Positions 20,149-32,760 of a stretch of DNA of 64,000 bases are shown in pieces. The translations under genes were made by a program, and so were the position numbers. The stretch covers positions 1-64,000 of the forward strand of contig VDFB02018415.1 of the NCBI GenBank assembly GCA_007258455.2, given 5' to 3'. The notes under the pieces were generated by a model. That model worked only from the letters and a program-made list of their open reading frames with translations, did no database searches and was not told the DNA's origin. Source of the DNA: Sequoia sempervirens (lineage: Eukaryota; Streptophyta; Pinopsida; Cupressales; Cupressaceae). Position 1 is the stretch's first letter. The number at the start of each line of letters is the position of its first letter.

Positions 20149-22815
20149 TGTTATCACCTGAAATTGCACCCTCATTGAACCTGATGTTCAAAACCTCAGT
20201 GTAACATGGGAAGACCTCTAAAGTTGTGGGTCACTTGTAGACAGAGGTCAACCTCCGGACAAGGTCAGCTTCCTTTGTGTTATCACCTAAACTAGTAATA
20301 TTTGTGAGGTAAAGGGAGAAGGAATACATAAATTGGAAACTACTCCTATGGTGATACACCAAATTTGTTCAAACATGAACAGCTGCTTAACACACAATTT
20401 TCAATCAACTAGAAAAAGCTGATATGCACAACTCAATACTCATATGATATTGCATAAATGTTTTATAAGAAAGCTATGATACATACAGTCCTAGAAGGAT
20501 GATAAATTCTCCTCATAATTAAAATTGTTTGCATCACTAACATAACCTAAAACCTAAAATATGCACATCTCCTCTGCTTAAAAGTGCTATTAATGAGACA
20601 ATTAACAAGGAATAAGCGAAACTCGCATGTAAATTTATCAATCATTCAACACACTCAATGAAATAGATAACTGAGAAGGCTGAAGTTTCTTTCTTTATTG
20701 ATCTTTAAAGGTGAAACTATACATACAATGTCTATAAATGAGTTACAAAACTCAATATTCTCCTCTAAGGACTCTCAGAAGTCACAAAGTAGAAAATATG
20801 CAAGTAAGAACTCTCTACCAAAAAAGGAAAAAAAGTTATATATATGAAAACTAAAAAGTACCAGCCCTTTTCTTTTAGGGTTTACAAAAATATAAGTTTT
20901 TAAGAAAGGTCAACCCTCAAATATTTTGGAAATAAAGCTAATGCATTCAATGTGAATCCCACGTGTCCCTATTGGTGTAGAAGATCGCCCTCAGGAGAAG
21001 TCTTCAAATTCTTCTGCAACCACAGTATTTACTTTTGGCCCCCGTGTCTATATTCAAACTTCCTTGAAGAGCTTCCTTGAATGCTCCTGGAGCTTTACTA
21101 TTAATATCACCTATCTTTTGCCAATAGACCTCACAGTTGTCCCCGAGACTAGTGGCTTCTTCTTTTATTCGGCCTTTTTCCTGCTCAAAATATTTTTGTA
21201 GATTGACTTCCCTTGCAAACAACTTCAAACTTTTCATTTAGATCTTGACATGATTGATCTCCAAGCTGCCCCATCACCTTTGGTCTTAGGAAAAGTCCAT
21301 ATCGTTTATGCTCTATTGGTCTCGTTCGTAGGGGGAGTCAAACAGTCAAATGGTTGATGGTTCGCCTTTAGTTCCGTCAGATTGGTTGAGCTCATGCCAC
21401 GTAGATTCTAGATGGTCAAAGGTTGCTTCATCAAAATTGCATGTCGGTGAGACACTAATCGTGTCTCCCCGATGTGAGTACACCTCGTAGCAGCTATCTG
21501 TAGGACACGTGACAGTCGGCAAGACCCTATATCAAATGCAAAAGTCATATCGATCTCGCCCTCATCATCGCCCGGACTATCATCTGAGACACATCAAGTC
21601 AGCAAGAGATCTTCAATCAGTAGGAGGTCATAGCGAATGCTAAGAGTCCTATCGATATCTTTTTCCATGGCAATTTGATCGCTATCGGCAAGACTCTTCA
21701 TTGTCGGCAAGAGCTTTCATCCTTTGGCGAGACACTATCAGGTCGAGGAGACTTGATGCTAAAGGAAATCCCCTTCAGGGATACTTCTTATCGAACTCCT
21801 CCTCTTGTCGATGAGTCCCACTACAGCCAGCTCCCTATCAGCGAGACATAATTCTTTCGACAGGATCTCATAGCGAGCTCCCTTCCTCTCCCTGAGCTCA
21901 TTCTATTTCGGCAGGACCTTTCTGTGTTGGTGAGACCTCTCACCAAACCTAAATCTTTTGGCAAGACTCTGCTTGGTCACCGAGACATTACGACGAACTC
22001 CTATCCTCCGTCGAGGCTTCTTTTCTTGTTAGAAAGACATCCCTCGAAGCTACACCTTTTTGTCAAGACCTCAATAGTCACCAAAACGTTACGTCGAGCC
22101 ATGAACCCTAGGCGAAACCTTTCCTCTTCGGCTAGACCTTTTACCGAAGGCAATATTTTTCCTCCCCTCCAATGGCCTTGTGAACAATTGTCGGTAATAC
22201 TTTCGTCTATCGATAGGACCTTTCATTGAAGCCACCTCATTACACCGAGATCTTACCCTTCGGTGGGACCTTATGGGGTCGGTAGGACATCACCCCGACA
22301 CCGGCCATTTCAGCGAGACCAATTCTATCGCCAGGACTTTGTGCCAAAGGTCTCATATCTTGGTGAGCTCGGACATTCTTTCAGGGAGACCACCACTTGT
22401 CGACAAGACATCTTGGTGGGCCTAAAACCTTCGGCAAGAGCTCCCTTCATTTGGCTAGACCTCACACTGATGATGTTTCCTTTCGCTGATACATCCCCTC
22501 TTTTCGGAAAGATACTTCCCATGCGGAGGGAGATACAAAATCTCACAGTGATTAAAATGTCTGGTCGACCAAGACATTTCAAAATGAATAGAACCCCTGC
22601 TAGTCAGCGAGACAACTAGAAGGTCTTGCCGACTTTATCCTTAGAGGAATTTTATGCCAAACTTGACTGAGGAAGACTTTTCAACTGAGCTCCTTAAGAA
22701 ATGCATTAGGGGTATGATTTATTCATGCACAACAATGTCTCCATTTGGCCCTTATGAACACCTGAAACATAGATTCCCCTACCTGATTGAGCCTGTAGGT
22801 GAAAATCAGGCAACA
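20149..22815 (-). repeat. Element C 3' LTR (left copy)
   Basis: The left edge is tgttatcacctg and the right edge is ggcaaca, so the LTR runs TGTTGCC...GATAACA on the minus strand with TGTT/AACA inverted ends. The last ~1.2 kb (21430-22640) is an irregular array of cggcaagac/cggtgagac words. An 11 bp hairpin occurs at 21444-21472. ttagggtttacaaaaatata (20876) lies in the transcribed-looking part. Confidence 0.92.
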
Positions 22816-23123
22816 TTTTTTGTGACCTTTGCTAGATGTTTGCCTGCTAAACATGGAAAACCAGTATCCAAAACTTGTCCATTGGGCATGGAGTCATTAG
22901 GAAAACTCAGAGGAAATTCAAAAGTAGTTCGCACATGGCTTCAACTCACTTGAGATTCATGGAACATAATGGGTTGCCAAAACTGACAAAACAAGAGAAA
23001 CTAAAAAGAAACTATTTACTGTGCTGGAACAACACTTAGGGAAAGAAAACAACAATCAAACTAACGTTCAAAGCACTTATTGAAACATAAAACCTAATCT
23101 AATATGTACAATGGAGGACCTCA
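22816..23123 (-). other. Element C 3' untranslated region
   Basis: There are about 300 bases between the integrase stop and the 3' LTR. The minus strand just before the LTR reads aaaggtcacaaaaaa, purine-rich enough to be the polypurine tract but not a classical one. No frame is coding. Confidence 0.6.
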
Positions 23124-24367
23124 TCAAACCTCAAAACAAGGCCTGAGGTGTATCCCATTGACTGGGATAGGAAGCACTTCACCTTCAGTTGTGGCCAGTT
23201 GGTAAGCATTGTGTTCTTTGTAGTCTTTGATAATAAATGGACCCATCCACATGTTGTCAAACTTGGTGTGATGGCCCGGCCCACTTTTTAGAACATCCCA
23301 TTTCAGCACAAGATCTCCCACCATGAAATTTCTTGATCTAATTTTCTTATCAAATGTTATCTTAGTCAGGATTTGTCGACGTTTCATGTTCTTCATAGCC
23401 TTATTTCTAGTTTCTTCTAACTCCATCAACTGAGTATATCTTAAGGCAAGTGGGTTAGTTTGTTCAAATAGGACCAGCTGACTGGCAATGTCCAAGGCGG
23501 GTAACTCAGTAGAAATAGGCAATTTTGCCTCTTTACCGTACACCAACATGTAAGGTGAGTTCCCAATCGACTTCTTACGGGTAATTCTGTCTACCCAAAG
23601 AGCAGTCTTTAGCCTAGCATGCCAATCCCTCTGATTGCTTTGAAGCATCCTTTTGATAATATTAATCAAATTTTTATTAATGGACTCTACAAGTTCATTG
23701 CCCTGAGAATAATATTTGGAGCTTGTGTTCAAATAAATGCCATTCTTCAATACCCAATCAGCAACCTTCAAACCAAAAAATGCCAGGGCGTTGTCAGAAA
23801 TTATAGAATCTGGGACTCCAAATCTGCAAACCATGTCTTCATAAAAATTCAACACTTTTGTTTCATTAGCTTCCTTTAGAGGCAAAGCTTCTATCTATCA
23901 TGTAAAGTAATTCGTTGCTATGATAATCCACCGATGGCCTGCACTAAGGGTGGGTTAATTTCTCCTATGAAATCAATTCCCCACTTCATAAACGACTGCT
24001 CTATCTAAATTGGTTGTAATGGCAAAGCAACAAGTCTTTCTTTGCCTGAAAACAAGGCACATTTGGAACATCTTCTAACATACGTATGTGCATTCTTAAA
24101 CAAGTCAGGCCAATAATAGCATGCTCTCAAAATCTTATATGATGTTGTCCTTGCAGCATAGTGACCTCCAGAGGGTCCGTCATGGAACTCATGTAATATC
24201 TGATCCACTTGATCATTATCAACACACTTGAGCAGTACTCCACTATGATCTTTTCTATGCAACACATCATCAATCAAGACAAAGGGAATAGACTGAAGTC
24301 GGTAGTACCTCCTCTTCATTCCATTCAGATTAGGTGGACATTCCCCGATTCTCAAGAAATGTGACAT
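23124..24367 (-). pseudogene. Element C integrase, lightly broken
   Basis: The N-terminal HHCC zinc site is intact: HEFHDGPSGGH and CSKC (~24190-24060). The core has WGIDFIGEI (D), IISDNALAF (D) and GNELVESINKN (E), then a long C-terminal part (FMVGDLVLKWD, MWMGPFII) ending ...HLRPCFEV at 23124. The core is disrupted by stops between ~23885 and 24004. The product inserts element cDNA; this is the best preserved integrase in the window. Confidence 0.9.
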
Positions 24368-24623
24368 TTCCTACAACCAGCTAGTAGCTTCATCATCTGT
24401 TATCCCCACATTAACCAAAACTGAGTCTCATTTGTCCTCTGCTATTGAAAATTCTTTGTTAGCCAATTGTTGGCATAAACCTTTTCCCCTTATCAATTTA
24501 GTGACCTGAATATCCACATCGTACTCCATAACTCTTGTGATCCATCCAGCCTGTTTTTCATTTAGATCTTTAATGACTAAAAATTCTTTCACACTGGAAT
24601 GTGCCACCTATAGATGAATTTTG

Positions 24624-25727
24624 TTATGAGAATAGATTTCTAAATTTCTTCAAACTTTTCACAATAGCCATCACATGTTTCTCTACGAAGGTATACTTCT
24701 GCTCATAGTCTTCCAGACCCTTGCTGAAAAAAGCAATGGGCTGCTCCAACCCTTCTACATTTTTTTGCACCAAGATTGCAGAGATTACATCAAAACTACC
24801 AAAAGCATACAAGGTAAAATCCTTGCTAAAATATGGGTTGACTAGTGTTGGGGTTGAAGCTAACACCTCCTTGATCAGTTGAAAATTGTCTTTTGCTTCT
24901 CAGGTCCATTTAAACTCTGCATTCTTTTTTAACATAGTTGTAAGGGGTTTTAGCAAGGCTGCTATATTAGGGAGAAATCTCCTAACAAAATTGATATGAC
25001 CAATGAAACTCCAAAGTCCTTTCTTATGAGGAGGTAAAGGCAACTCTAGGATTGTTGCAACTCTTTTAGGATCCATAGTAATTCCTTCCCTAGATACGAC
25101 ATACCCAAGAAACTTTCCTTCATGAATAGAGAAAACACATTTCTTGGGGTTCAATGATATACCAAACTCCTGGCAACGTTCAAAAACCTGCCTCAAATGG
25201 TCAATGTGATCTACTGTCTTCTTGGAATAGATAGTGATGTCATCAAGATATACTAAGACAAAATTATACATTAAGTTGCTAAAGGCCATGTCCATAGCCT
25301 TTTGGAAGGTTTCTCCAGCGTTAGACAAACCAAATGGAATTTTCCTATATGCCATTATGCCCCACTTTGTGGTGAAGGCAGTTTTAAATTGATCTCCTTC
25401 CCTTACCAAAATCTGGTTATAACCAGAATATCCATCTAGTAAAGAAAAATTTTCAAAACTTGACACACGTTGAAGAATTTGCTCCATAGACGGAAGAGGG
25501 TGCCTATCCTTTAACGGAGCTTTGTTCAAATCTTTGAAGTCTACACATAATCTAAGCTCTTCGTCTTTCTTCCTGATGGGAACTAGATTTGCAACCCAGC
25601 TAGTATGCTTGATGGGAAAGATAATCCCACTTTCTATAAGTCTAAAGACTTCTTTCTGCATTAATGGCTCTAGTTTGGGATTAACTAGCCTCTGTTTCTG
25701 CCTTATGGGTTTGGATGTTGGCTCCAA
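24624..25727 (-). pseudogene. Element C reverse transcriptase and conventional RNase H
   Basis: The RT reads without interruption for ~275 codons: CVDFKDLN, LLDGYSGYNQI, IPFGLSNAGETFQ and VYLDDITIYSKK (active-site YLDD), then GYVVSREGI and FIGHINFVRRFLP. A TGA at ~24900 separates it from the conventional RNase H (24866-24624). There the usual DAS is replaced by FGS (LYAFGSFDV) and EKE by EKH, so its catalytic acids are gone. Upstream sequence in the same frame contains IELEPTSKPIRQKQR, the usual RT entry. Confidence 0.92.
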
Positions 25728-26453
25728 TTCTATTGTATGTCATGCAAGACGTGGATCAAATCCCTTCAAATCTCCATATTCCTAGGTGAATATGTCAATG
25801 AATTCTTGGAATAATTGCATAAAAGACTGATTTTCAATAGTAGTGTTTATTTTTCCTATCTTGAGGCTTCTCTTGGGTGCAACTTCTAAGTCCTCATAAT
25901 GATCTTGCTAAACTAATAAGTTGGCTGTATTAATTTTATCCTGATCATCAGAGTTGAAAATACTTTCTAAGGTGACCAAACCTTTAGGCAGCTTGTTATT
26001 CTTCAATTGTAGTACCTGGTCTCCATACTGATGTTTAATTATCTCTTGGTTTGATGCTGCAAACACGTCTTCAAGTAGAAACTGTAGAATCTACTCATCG
26101 CTCTCAAAGACCTGCCAGTTAACATTGTTATCGGGCATGGAAGGCCTGATAATAACCTTGATGTGTTCCTAATTACACTCCTTCCTTACGCTGTTCAGAA
26201 TGTCAAACTAAGCTCCCATAGTTGCTAATCTATCAGCATGTTGATTTTGATTTCTTGGAATTGAAATGATATTGAAAGCCTCAAAATCCTCAATGAGGTC
26301 CCAAACCCTATGCTTATACAATTTAAGAACATTATTTTTAACAGCAATCGGGCCTCTAACCTAATTTACTACCAATTCACTGTCCCCATGCACCTTCAAA
26401 CACTTAATTCCACGTTTCCTCTCCCATTCTAGTCCTTGAATAAGACCTTCATA
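25728..26453 (-). pseudogene. Element C aRNH C-terminal part and aRNH to RT linker, broken
   Basis: The minus strand continues the aRNH (GDSELVV at ~26375, VWDLIEDFEAFNI, NQHADRLA at ~26235) through several stops. It then enters an acidic linker leading to the RT. Stops at ~26455, 26365, 26205, 25905 and 25783 break it. The layout matches the linker in element A (5205-5640), which supports a shared domain order. Confidence 0.75.
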
Positions 26454-27104
26454 TTATGTTATGTTATTAGTGCATGAAAATGCAAACCTAAAGGCTGCAT
26501 AATATCTTTCATCTCTTGGGGAAACCAAAAATGCACCCCCACCAGTGCCATGCCTGCTCCTTGAGCCATCAAAATACAATTCCCAGACCTCGTCTTGCTG
26601 ATCACAATCATTCACTGAACTCTTAACCAAGTTAGGCATCACTACATGAACTTCTTGAAACATGTAGTTACCCATACCAACATCTGACACCAAGTCACTT
26701 TCAGCACTAGAAGTTTGGCCTATTGCCCACTCATCTAGAAGTATATCAGGAATATCATTGACAGCAATACGAGGATCAAAGATAGTAGCATGCTCGTCTT
26801 GTTTAGAAATTATGCAATTGGCATTCATCGCACTAGGTATATAGGGTTCTATATTATCTTTTGCAAGTAACTCTAACTTAATGGTTACTTTAGTTCCATA
26901 CCTAGTACGGAACAACATGTGAGACCAATCAGACAAAAGGTATCCCCCTATTATGGTCGTGAACTCTCTTGACAGACATAACCCAAAATACAAAGGCAAA
27001 TCTACCACATAAATGTCTAGGGAAATTGAAAAATTAGGGCAAGCATGCAGAATTAAGCTAGCATCTTTGATAAGACCCATTGTATTAATAGATGAGCCAT
27101 CCAA
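26454..27104 (-). pseudogene. Element C protease tail and archaeal-type RNase H N-terminal part
   Basis: The first two thirds are protease tail and linker (LCLSREFTTIIGGYLLSDWS; VSDVGMGNYM, which has a counterpart EVGMGSYML in element A). The last third starts the aRNH: WELYFDGSRSRHGTGGGAF with the first catalytic Asp, then FSCTNNIT, stop, YEGLIQGL, where the Glu of the AEYEAL motif would be. The domain continues into the next segment. It lies between protease and RT, as in A. Confidence 0.85.
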
Positions 27105-27146
27105 CTGGACTACTCCTTTCTCTAAAGGTTCATACTTTAAACCTAA

Positions 27147-27332
27147 CTAATCAGCTACTTGCTTGGGCATCACAAAACAGGTAGCTGCACTATCTACCAT
27201 ACAATTGTGCACTAAATTTTTCCCAATAATCAATGAAACATAGAACAGAGGAGGTCTCACATTCTTACCTTGAATCATAGATTTCTCTTTGCTACTGGGA
27301 TTAGCAACTTTCCCTTGATCATCATTAGCCAT
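27147..27332 (-). pseudogene. Element C aspartic protease core
   Basis: PLFYVSLIIGKNLVHNCMVD is followed by SAATCFVMP. The catalytic D-S-G-A reads D-S-A-A. The residue after Ser is also changed in element A (D-S-S-A). The fragment ends at a stop just after VAD. It would process the polyprotein. Confidence 0.82.
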
Positions 27333-27407
27333 TACGACCTTTTGGGAATCAGCAACAACTTGCTCAGGATTCCAATTTTTAGATAGTGCCTTTTTTAGTA
27401 GATAAGC

Positions 27408-29161
27408 CTATCTAGGAATGCTTAAGGAGTCCCACATGGTCATATTCACATTCATCTTCTTCATGATGTCCATAATATTGTAAGGTAAAGTTGAAGATAC
27501 CTTTTGATGTACTTTGGCAGTAGTCAGTTCCTTATTCTTGTGAGGCTGCTCATTGATTGGTAAGACAGTAGTTTTTTTCGGTACATTCAGAATAGGTGTG
27601 GATCGTGCTTCCATAGTTGTAGGCCCCTTTTTTTATCAGCTAATTGCTCCACCTCTAGAGCTCTTTTCTTAGCTCGTGTATTGGCTATAATTACTGAATC
27701 AGCATTCACACCACAGAACTCTTCACTTTTCCAATTTAAAAATGCAGTCTCATTAAAATGTATATCTGATTGTTGTTCAGGTATATTAGCAGGTGTATCC
27801 AGCTATGGACTGACAGTGTTTTAGACCATAAATGCATGATTAACTACCCCATTTGAGCATGAGGTTGTTTTATGTGCTTGATTACATGAATGACACCATT
27901 CATTTTCCATCACAAATTTATTCTGGGTTGGAACCATATCCTTCACTGGATTTACAACATTAAGAGGAGCTGGATTATAAGGTTGGAATGGTCTCTAATT
28001 AACATTGTTCCTCTGGTAAGCACCTTGATAGGGTTGCCTATTTTGCTGATACTGATATCCCTAGTTTTGATAAGACTGATTTACATTTTGACCTTGCTGT
28101 TGGAAATTTGGCCTTGCTCCTTGATACTGTTTCTTCATGCTAATCAACTCATTTCCCATAGTTTGTAAAATGCTTTCTATCTTATGCTGACTAGACTTGA
28201 TCTCTTGCAATTCACTTGATGATCCTGTAGCTGACACTCCCTAGCTCATAGCAATGGGTAATGCTGGAAAAGCAGGTAAAGGGGCTAAAGATGGCATTTG
28301 CAATGGCATATTTGATTGAATTTTAGGGAAATAGGGCATAGGTGGCCTAGGTGCTAACTTTCCTGCCCGAATGAGGTTATTTTTTGCCTTAATAGCTATG
28401 CTATAAGCTTGAGGTAAATAAATACCCCCCATGGACTGTATCATGACTGAGATATCACTATTTAAACTTTTCAAATAGTATAAAAATCCATAATCAGCAG
28501 AAGGCCTTACCGTAGCAGGTATTATGTTCCAAGTCTTTTGAAATTGGATATTGAAGTCCACCATTTGTTCTTGTGGGGCTCTTTTTATGGTTGTTAACTG
28601 CTCTAGCAAAGATAGGTGATCATATTTTTCCTCAAAAAATCTGGTAAATTCATTACCAAGCTCATCCCATGTTCTTATAGAACCCAATGGCAAGCTTCTA
28701 AACCATTCCAATGCCTTCTTCTTGAAAGATGCAGCCAGGAATCTCATAGCTACATTTTCCTATGTCACATGATGCACATTGCACAATGTTGCCGCATCTC
28801 TGATATGCTCAAAAGGTGTCACTTTTCCTTCTCTAGTAAACTTTGGTAACCCTTTTAACGCTGCTAATGGAATATCATCATGTTGCGCTAAATTAAGGGG
28901 ACTACCCTGGTTGAATGGTATGAAAGTAAAGGCCCTTGGTGCTGCCATTGAGCTGGAATGCGTTGGTATGCTTGCTGAAGCAAAACTCGAAATTGGTTGA
29001 AAAGTATTTGTTGTAGCAAAAATACTCCTTGTTGAACAATTGAAAGCCCCAAATAAGGAGGCAGAAAGCTCTGTTCTAAGAGTAGGAGATGTTGAATGCC
29101 TAGCTAGAGGATCTCTTTTTCTTCTCCTTTTCGTATGAAAATAGTTCCTTGTCACTAACAC
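27408..29161 (-). pseudogene. Element C gag with CCHC knuckle, broken
   Basis: The start region (from 29161) is basic (KRRRKRDP). The capsid part reads LPKFTREGKVTPFEHI, MRFLAASFKKKALEWFRSLP and IRTWDELGNEFTRFFEEKY, typical retrotransposon gag. A Gln/Tyr-rich region follows (28000-28130), then a knuckle CHSCNQAHKTTSC (~27895-27860), and finally a segment leading to the protease. Stops lie at ~28758, 28241, 28060 and 27805. The role is RNA packaging. Confidence 0.85.
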
Positions 29162-29437
29162 TAGGTGGTGTTGACTAAACTCTAGGAGAAGGAACAGTCC
29201 TTCTGAGAGTTCTCCCTCTTCTTCTTGGAGGAGATAAATGCAAAAACTCTACAGATTTTGAACTTTTCGTTTCTATTTTTCTCATATAAACAAGCACATT
29301 GATCCTTTCCTCCACACGGAGTCACCAGATATGCTTAAAAATGACCTCTAAAAGGCTATCAGCTCACTATTAGCACATCAAAATAGCAAGGCCTAGGAAT
29401 TTTACTTCTAACCTAGTCCCACCGAGAGTGCAAAAAT
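29162..29437 (-). other. Element C 5' leader
   Basis: This non-coding stretch lies between the 5' LTR and gag. Right next to the LTR the minus strand reads atttttgcactctcggtggg, the position of a primer site, but it does not start TGG. A better tRNA-like primer match, TGGTGACTCCGTGTGG, lies ~100 bases inward (~29320-29335). Which is used cannot be told from sequence alone. Confidence 0.5.
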
Positions 29438-32140
29438 TGTTATCACTTGAAATTGCACCCTCGTTGAACCTGATGTTCAACACCTCAGTGTAACATGGGA
29501 AGACCTCTAAAGTTGTGGGTCACTTGTAGACAGAGGTCAACCTCCGGAGAAGGTCGGCTTCCTTTGTGTCATCACCTAAACTACTAATCTTTGTGAGATA
29601 AAGGGAGAAGGAATACATAAATTGGAAACTACTCCTATGGTGATACACCAAATTTGTTCAAACATGAACATCTGCTTAACACACAATTTTCAATCAACTA
29701 GAAAAAGCTGATATGCACAACTCAATACTCATATGATATTGCATAAATGTTTTATAAGAAAGCTACGATACATATAGTCCTAGAAGGATGATAAATTCTC
29801 CTCACAACTAAAACTGTTTGCATCACTAACATAACCTATAACCTGCAATATACACATCTCCTCTGCTTAAAACTGCTATTAATGAGACAATTAACAAGGA
29901 ATAAGAGAAACTCACATGTAAATTTATCAATCATTCAACACACTCAATGAAATAGATAACTGAGAAGGCAGAAGTTTCTTTCTTTATTGATCTTCAAAGT
30001 TGAAACTGTACATACATACAATATTTGTAAATGAGTTACAAAACTCAGTATTCTCCTCTAAGGACTCTCAGAAGTCACAAAGTAGAAAATATGCAAGTAA
30101 GAACTCTCTACCAAAAAAGGAAAAAATGTCATATATATGAAAACTAAAAAGTATCGGCCCTTTTCTTTTAGGGTTTACAAAAATATAAGTTTTTAAGAAA
30201 GGTCGACCCTCAAATATTTTGGAAATAAAGCTAATGCATTCTATGTGCATCCCTTGTGTCCCTGTCGGTGTGAAAGATCGCCCTTAGGAGAAGTCTTCAG
30301 ATTCTTCTGCAACCACAACATTTACTTCTGGCCCCCGTGTCTATATTCAAACTTCCTTGAAGAGCTGCCTTGAATGCCCCTGTAGCTTTACTATTAATAT
30401 CACCTACCTTTTGCCAATAGACCTCACAGCTATCCCCGAGACTGACAGCTTCTTCTTTTATTCAGCCATTTTCTTGCTCAAAATCTTTCTGTAGATTGAC
30501 TTCCCTTGCAAACAGCTTCAAACTTTTCATTTAGATCTTGACACCATTGATCTCTTAGCTGTCCCATCACCTTTGGTCTCAGGAAAAGTCCATGTCATTT
30601 ATGCTCCATTGGTCTCATTCACATGGGAGAGTCAAACAGTTAAACGACTGATGGTTCACCTTTAGTTCCTTCAGATTGGTTGAGCTCATGCCACATAGAT
30701 TCCAAATGGTCAAAGGTTGCTTCATCAGAATTGCATGTCAGTGGGACACTAATCATGTCTCCCTGATGTGAGTACACCTCGTAGTAGCTATCGGTAGGAC
30801 ACGCGACAGTCAGCAAGACCCTATATGGAATGCAAAAGTCATACCGATCTCGCACTCGTCATCACCCAGATTATCGTCAAAGACACATCAGGTTAGCAAG
30901 AGATCTTCAATCGAAAGGAGGTCATAGAGAACGCTAAGAGTCCTACTGATATCTTTTTCCATGGCAAGTTGATCGCTATCGGCAAGACTCTCCATTATCG
31001 GCAAGAGCTTTCATCAAGCCCATCATCCTTCAGTGAGACCCCATCGGGTCAGGGAGACTTTGTGTCAAAGGAAATCCCCTTCGGTGAGACTTCTTATCGA
31101 ACTCCTCCTCTCGGCGATGAGTCCCACCGCAGCCAACTCCCTATTAGTGAGACACAATTCTTTCGACAGACCTCATAGTGAGCTCCCTTCCTCTCCTCGA
31201 GCTCATTCTATTTCAGTGGGACCTTTTCATGTCAGCGAGACCTCTCGCCAAACCTAAATCTTTGGGCAGGACTCTGCTTAGTTGCCGAGACATTACGGCG
31301 AACTCCTATCCTCCGCCAAGGCTTCTTTTCTTGTCGGGAAGACATCCCTCAAAGCTACGCCTTTTCACCGAGACCTTAGCAGTCGCCAAGACATTACGTC
31401 GAGCCATGAACCCTCAGCAAAACCTTTCCTCTTCGACCAGACCTTTTGCAGAAGGCAATATTTTTCCTCCCTACCGATAGCCTTGTGAACAACTGTCGGC
31501 AAGACTTTTGTCTGTCAACAGGACCTTTCATTGAAGCCACCTCATTACATCGAGATCTTACCCTTTCGGCGAGACCTTATTGGGTCGGCAGGACATCACC
31601 TCGACGCCGACCGTTTCGACGAGACCAATTTTTTCACCGGGACTTCATGCCAAAGGTCTCATATCTTGGCGAGCTCAGACCTTCTTTTGTGGAGACCACC
31701 ACTTGTTGGCAAGACATCTTGGCAGGCCCAAAACCTTCGGCAAGAGCTCCCTTCATTCGGCTAGACCTTGGTTGATCGGCAAGACCTCACGTCGATGATG
31801 TCTCCTTTCACTGATACGTCCCCTCTTGTCAGCAAGATACTTCCCATGTGGAGGGAGATACAAAATCTCGCATCGATTAAAATGTCTTGCCAATAGGGAC
31901 ATTTCAAAATGAATAGAACCCCTACTAGTCGGCAAGACAACTGGAAGGTCTTGCTGACTTTCTCCTTAGAGGAATTCTATGCCAAACTTTATTGAGGTAG
32001 ACTTTTCAACTGAGCTCCTTGAGAAATGCATCAGGGGTATGATTTAATCATGCACAACAATGTCTCCATTTGGCCCTTATGAACACCTGAAACATAGATT
32101 CCCCTGCCTGATTGAGCCTGTAGGTGAAAATCGGGCAATA
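29438..32140 (-). repeat. Element C 5' LTR (right copy)
   Basis: This is the direct repeat of 20149-22815. The inner edge is tgttatcacttg. The outer edge reads caata where the other copy has caaca, i.e. the terminal TG (minus strand) has mutated to TA. The cggcaagac/cggtgagac array is repeated (30740-31960), and the hairpin is partly decayed (gggacac...atgtctcc). Confidence 0.92.
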
Positions 32141-32145
32141 GTACC
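32141..32145. repeat. Target site duplication of element C, right copy
   Basis: gtacc here pairs with gtact at 20144-20148. Element B's integrase codons resume immediately. Confidence 0.8.
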
Positions 32146-32434
32146 CAATCCTCAACAATTTCTTAGCCAAGGTCATACCACTCGAATGTGAACCACAAAT
32201 GTCATTATGTACCTTGATTAAAGTGGTCAAAGCTTCCTCAGCATTTAAGCATCGTAAAAGGGTTCCTTCAATGCTCCTACGATATAGGGTATCTCTTAAG
32301 ATGAAAAAATGGGATGACTTCTTAACAAAGTCTCTTTTGAGGTTCAGAGTTATATTAGGAGGGAGGACTCCTATTCTCAAGTAGGTGTCTATATCATGAT
32401 ACCAGGGATCACTGGGACCAACAATTTCACACAA
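32146..32434 (-). pseudogene. Element B integrase N-terminal part
   Basis: On the minus strand: ILRDTLYRRSIEGTLLRCL, HNDICGSHSSGMTLAKKLLR then IGYY, cut by element C. This is the start of the HHCC zinc domain (H...H). The matching Cys pair lies across the insertion, at ~20070-20100. The frame continues directly into the left flank once the duplication is counted once. Confidence 0.88.
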
Positions 32435-32760
32435 AAATTTAGACTCTGGTACCTCGAATGCTGGTACAAGAAGCTAATCTACAAGGAATTCTTGCTTTGG
32501 GATGTTGCATGGGATATCAAATACTGATATGATTGTAGCCATAGTGTCTACTACTCTATTATTTTCTCTAGGTAGCTTCTCAAATGTGACATCTATGAAG
32601 AAATCCTTGAGGCTTTCCACTAGTTTCTTTTAGGGGGTCAACTTGTCATCCTTCATTTGATATTCATTATTTACCTGGTTGATGATGAGCTACAAATCTC
32701 CATAGACCTTGAGTGCCATGATCTTCCATTGTACTGCATTCTCATCCCTATGACAAGAAC

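Larger units (their letters stand above)
20149..32140 (-). mobile_element. Element C: complete Ty3/gypsy retrotransposon with two ~2.7 kb LTRs
   Basis: Two long direct repeats (20149-22815 and 29438-32140) flank a 6.6 kb internal region. That region encodes, on the minus strand, gag, protease, archaeal-type RNase H, RT, conventional RNase H and integrase. The element is bordered by a 5 bp target duplication and lies inside element B's integrase. LTR identity by eye is ~96% in the first 260 bases and nearer 90% in some later stretches, so the insertion is not recent. In-frame stops are frequent. As in A, the aRNH lies upstream of the RT. Confidence 0.93.

Noticed and set aside
21924..22619. 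Plus-strand open frames in element C's LTR (also 30969-31798)
   Set aside because: They fall in the LTR repeat array and repeat in both LTRs. They show no protein features, so they are chance openings in a low-stop composition.
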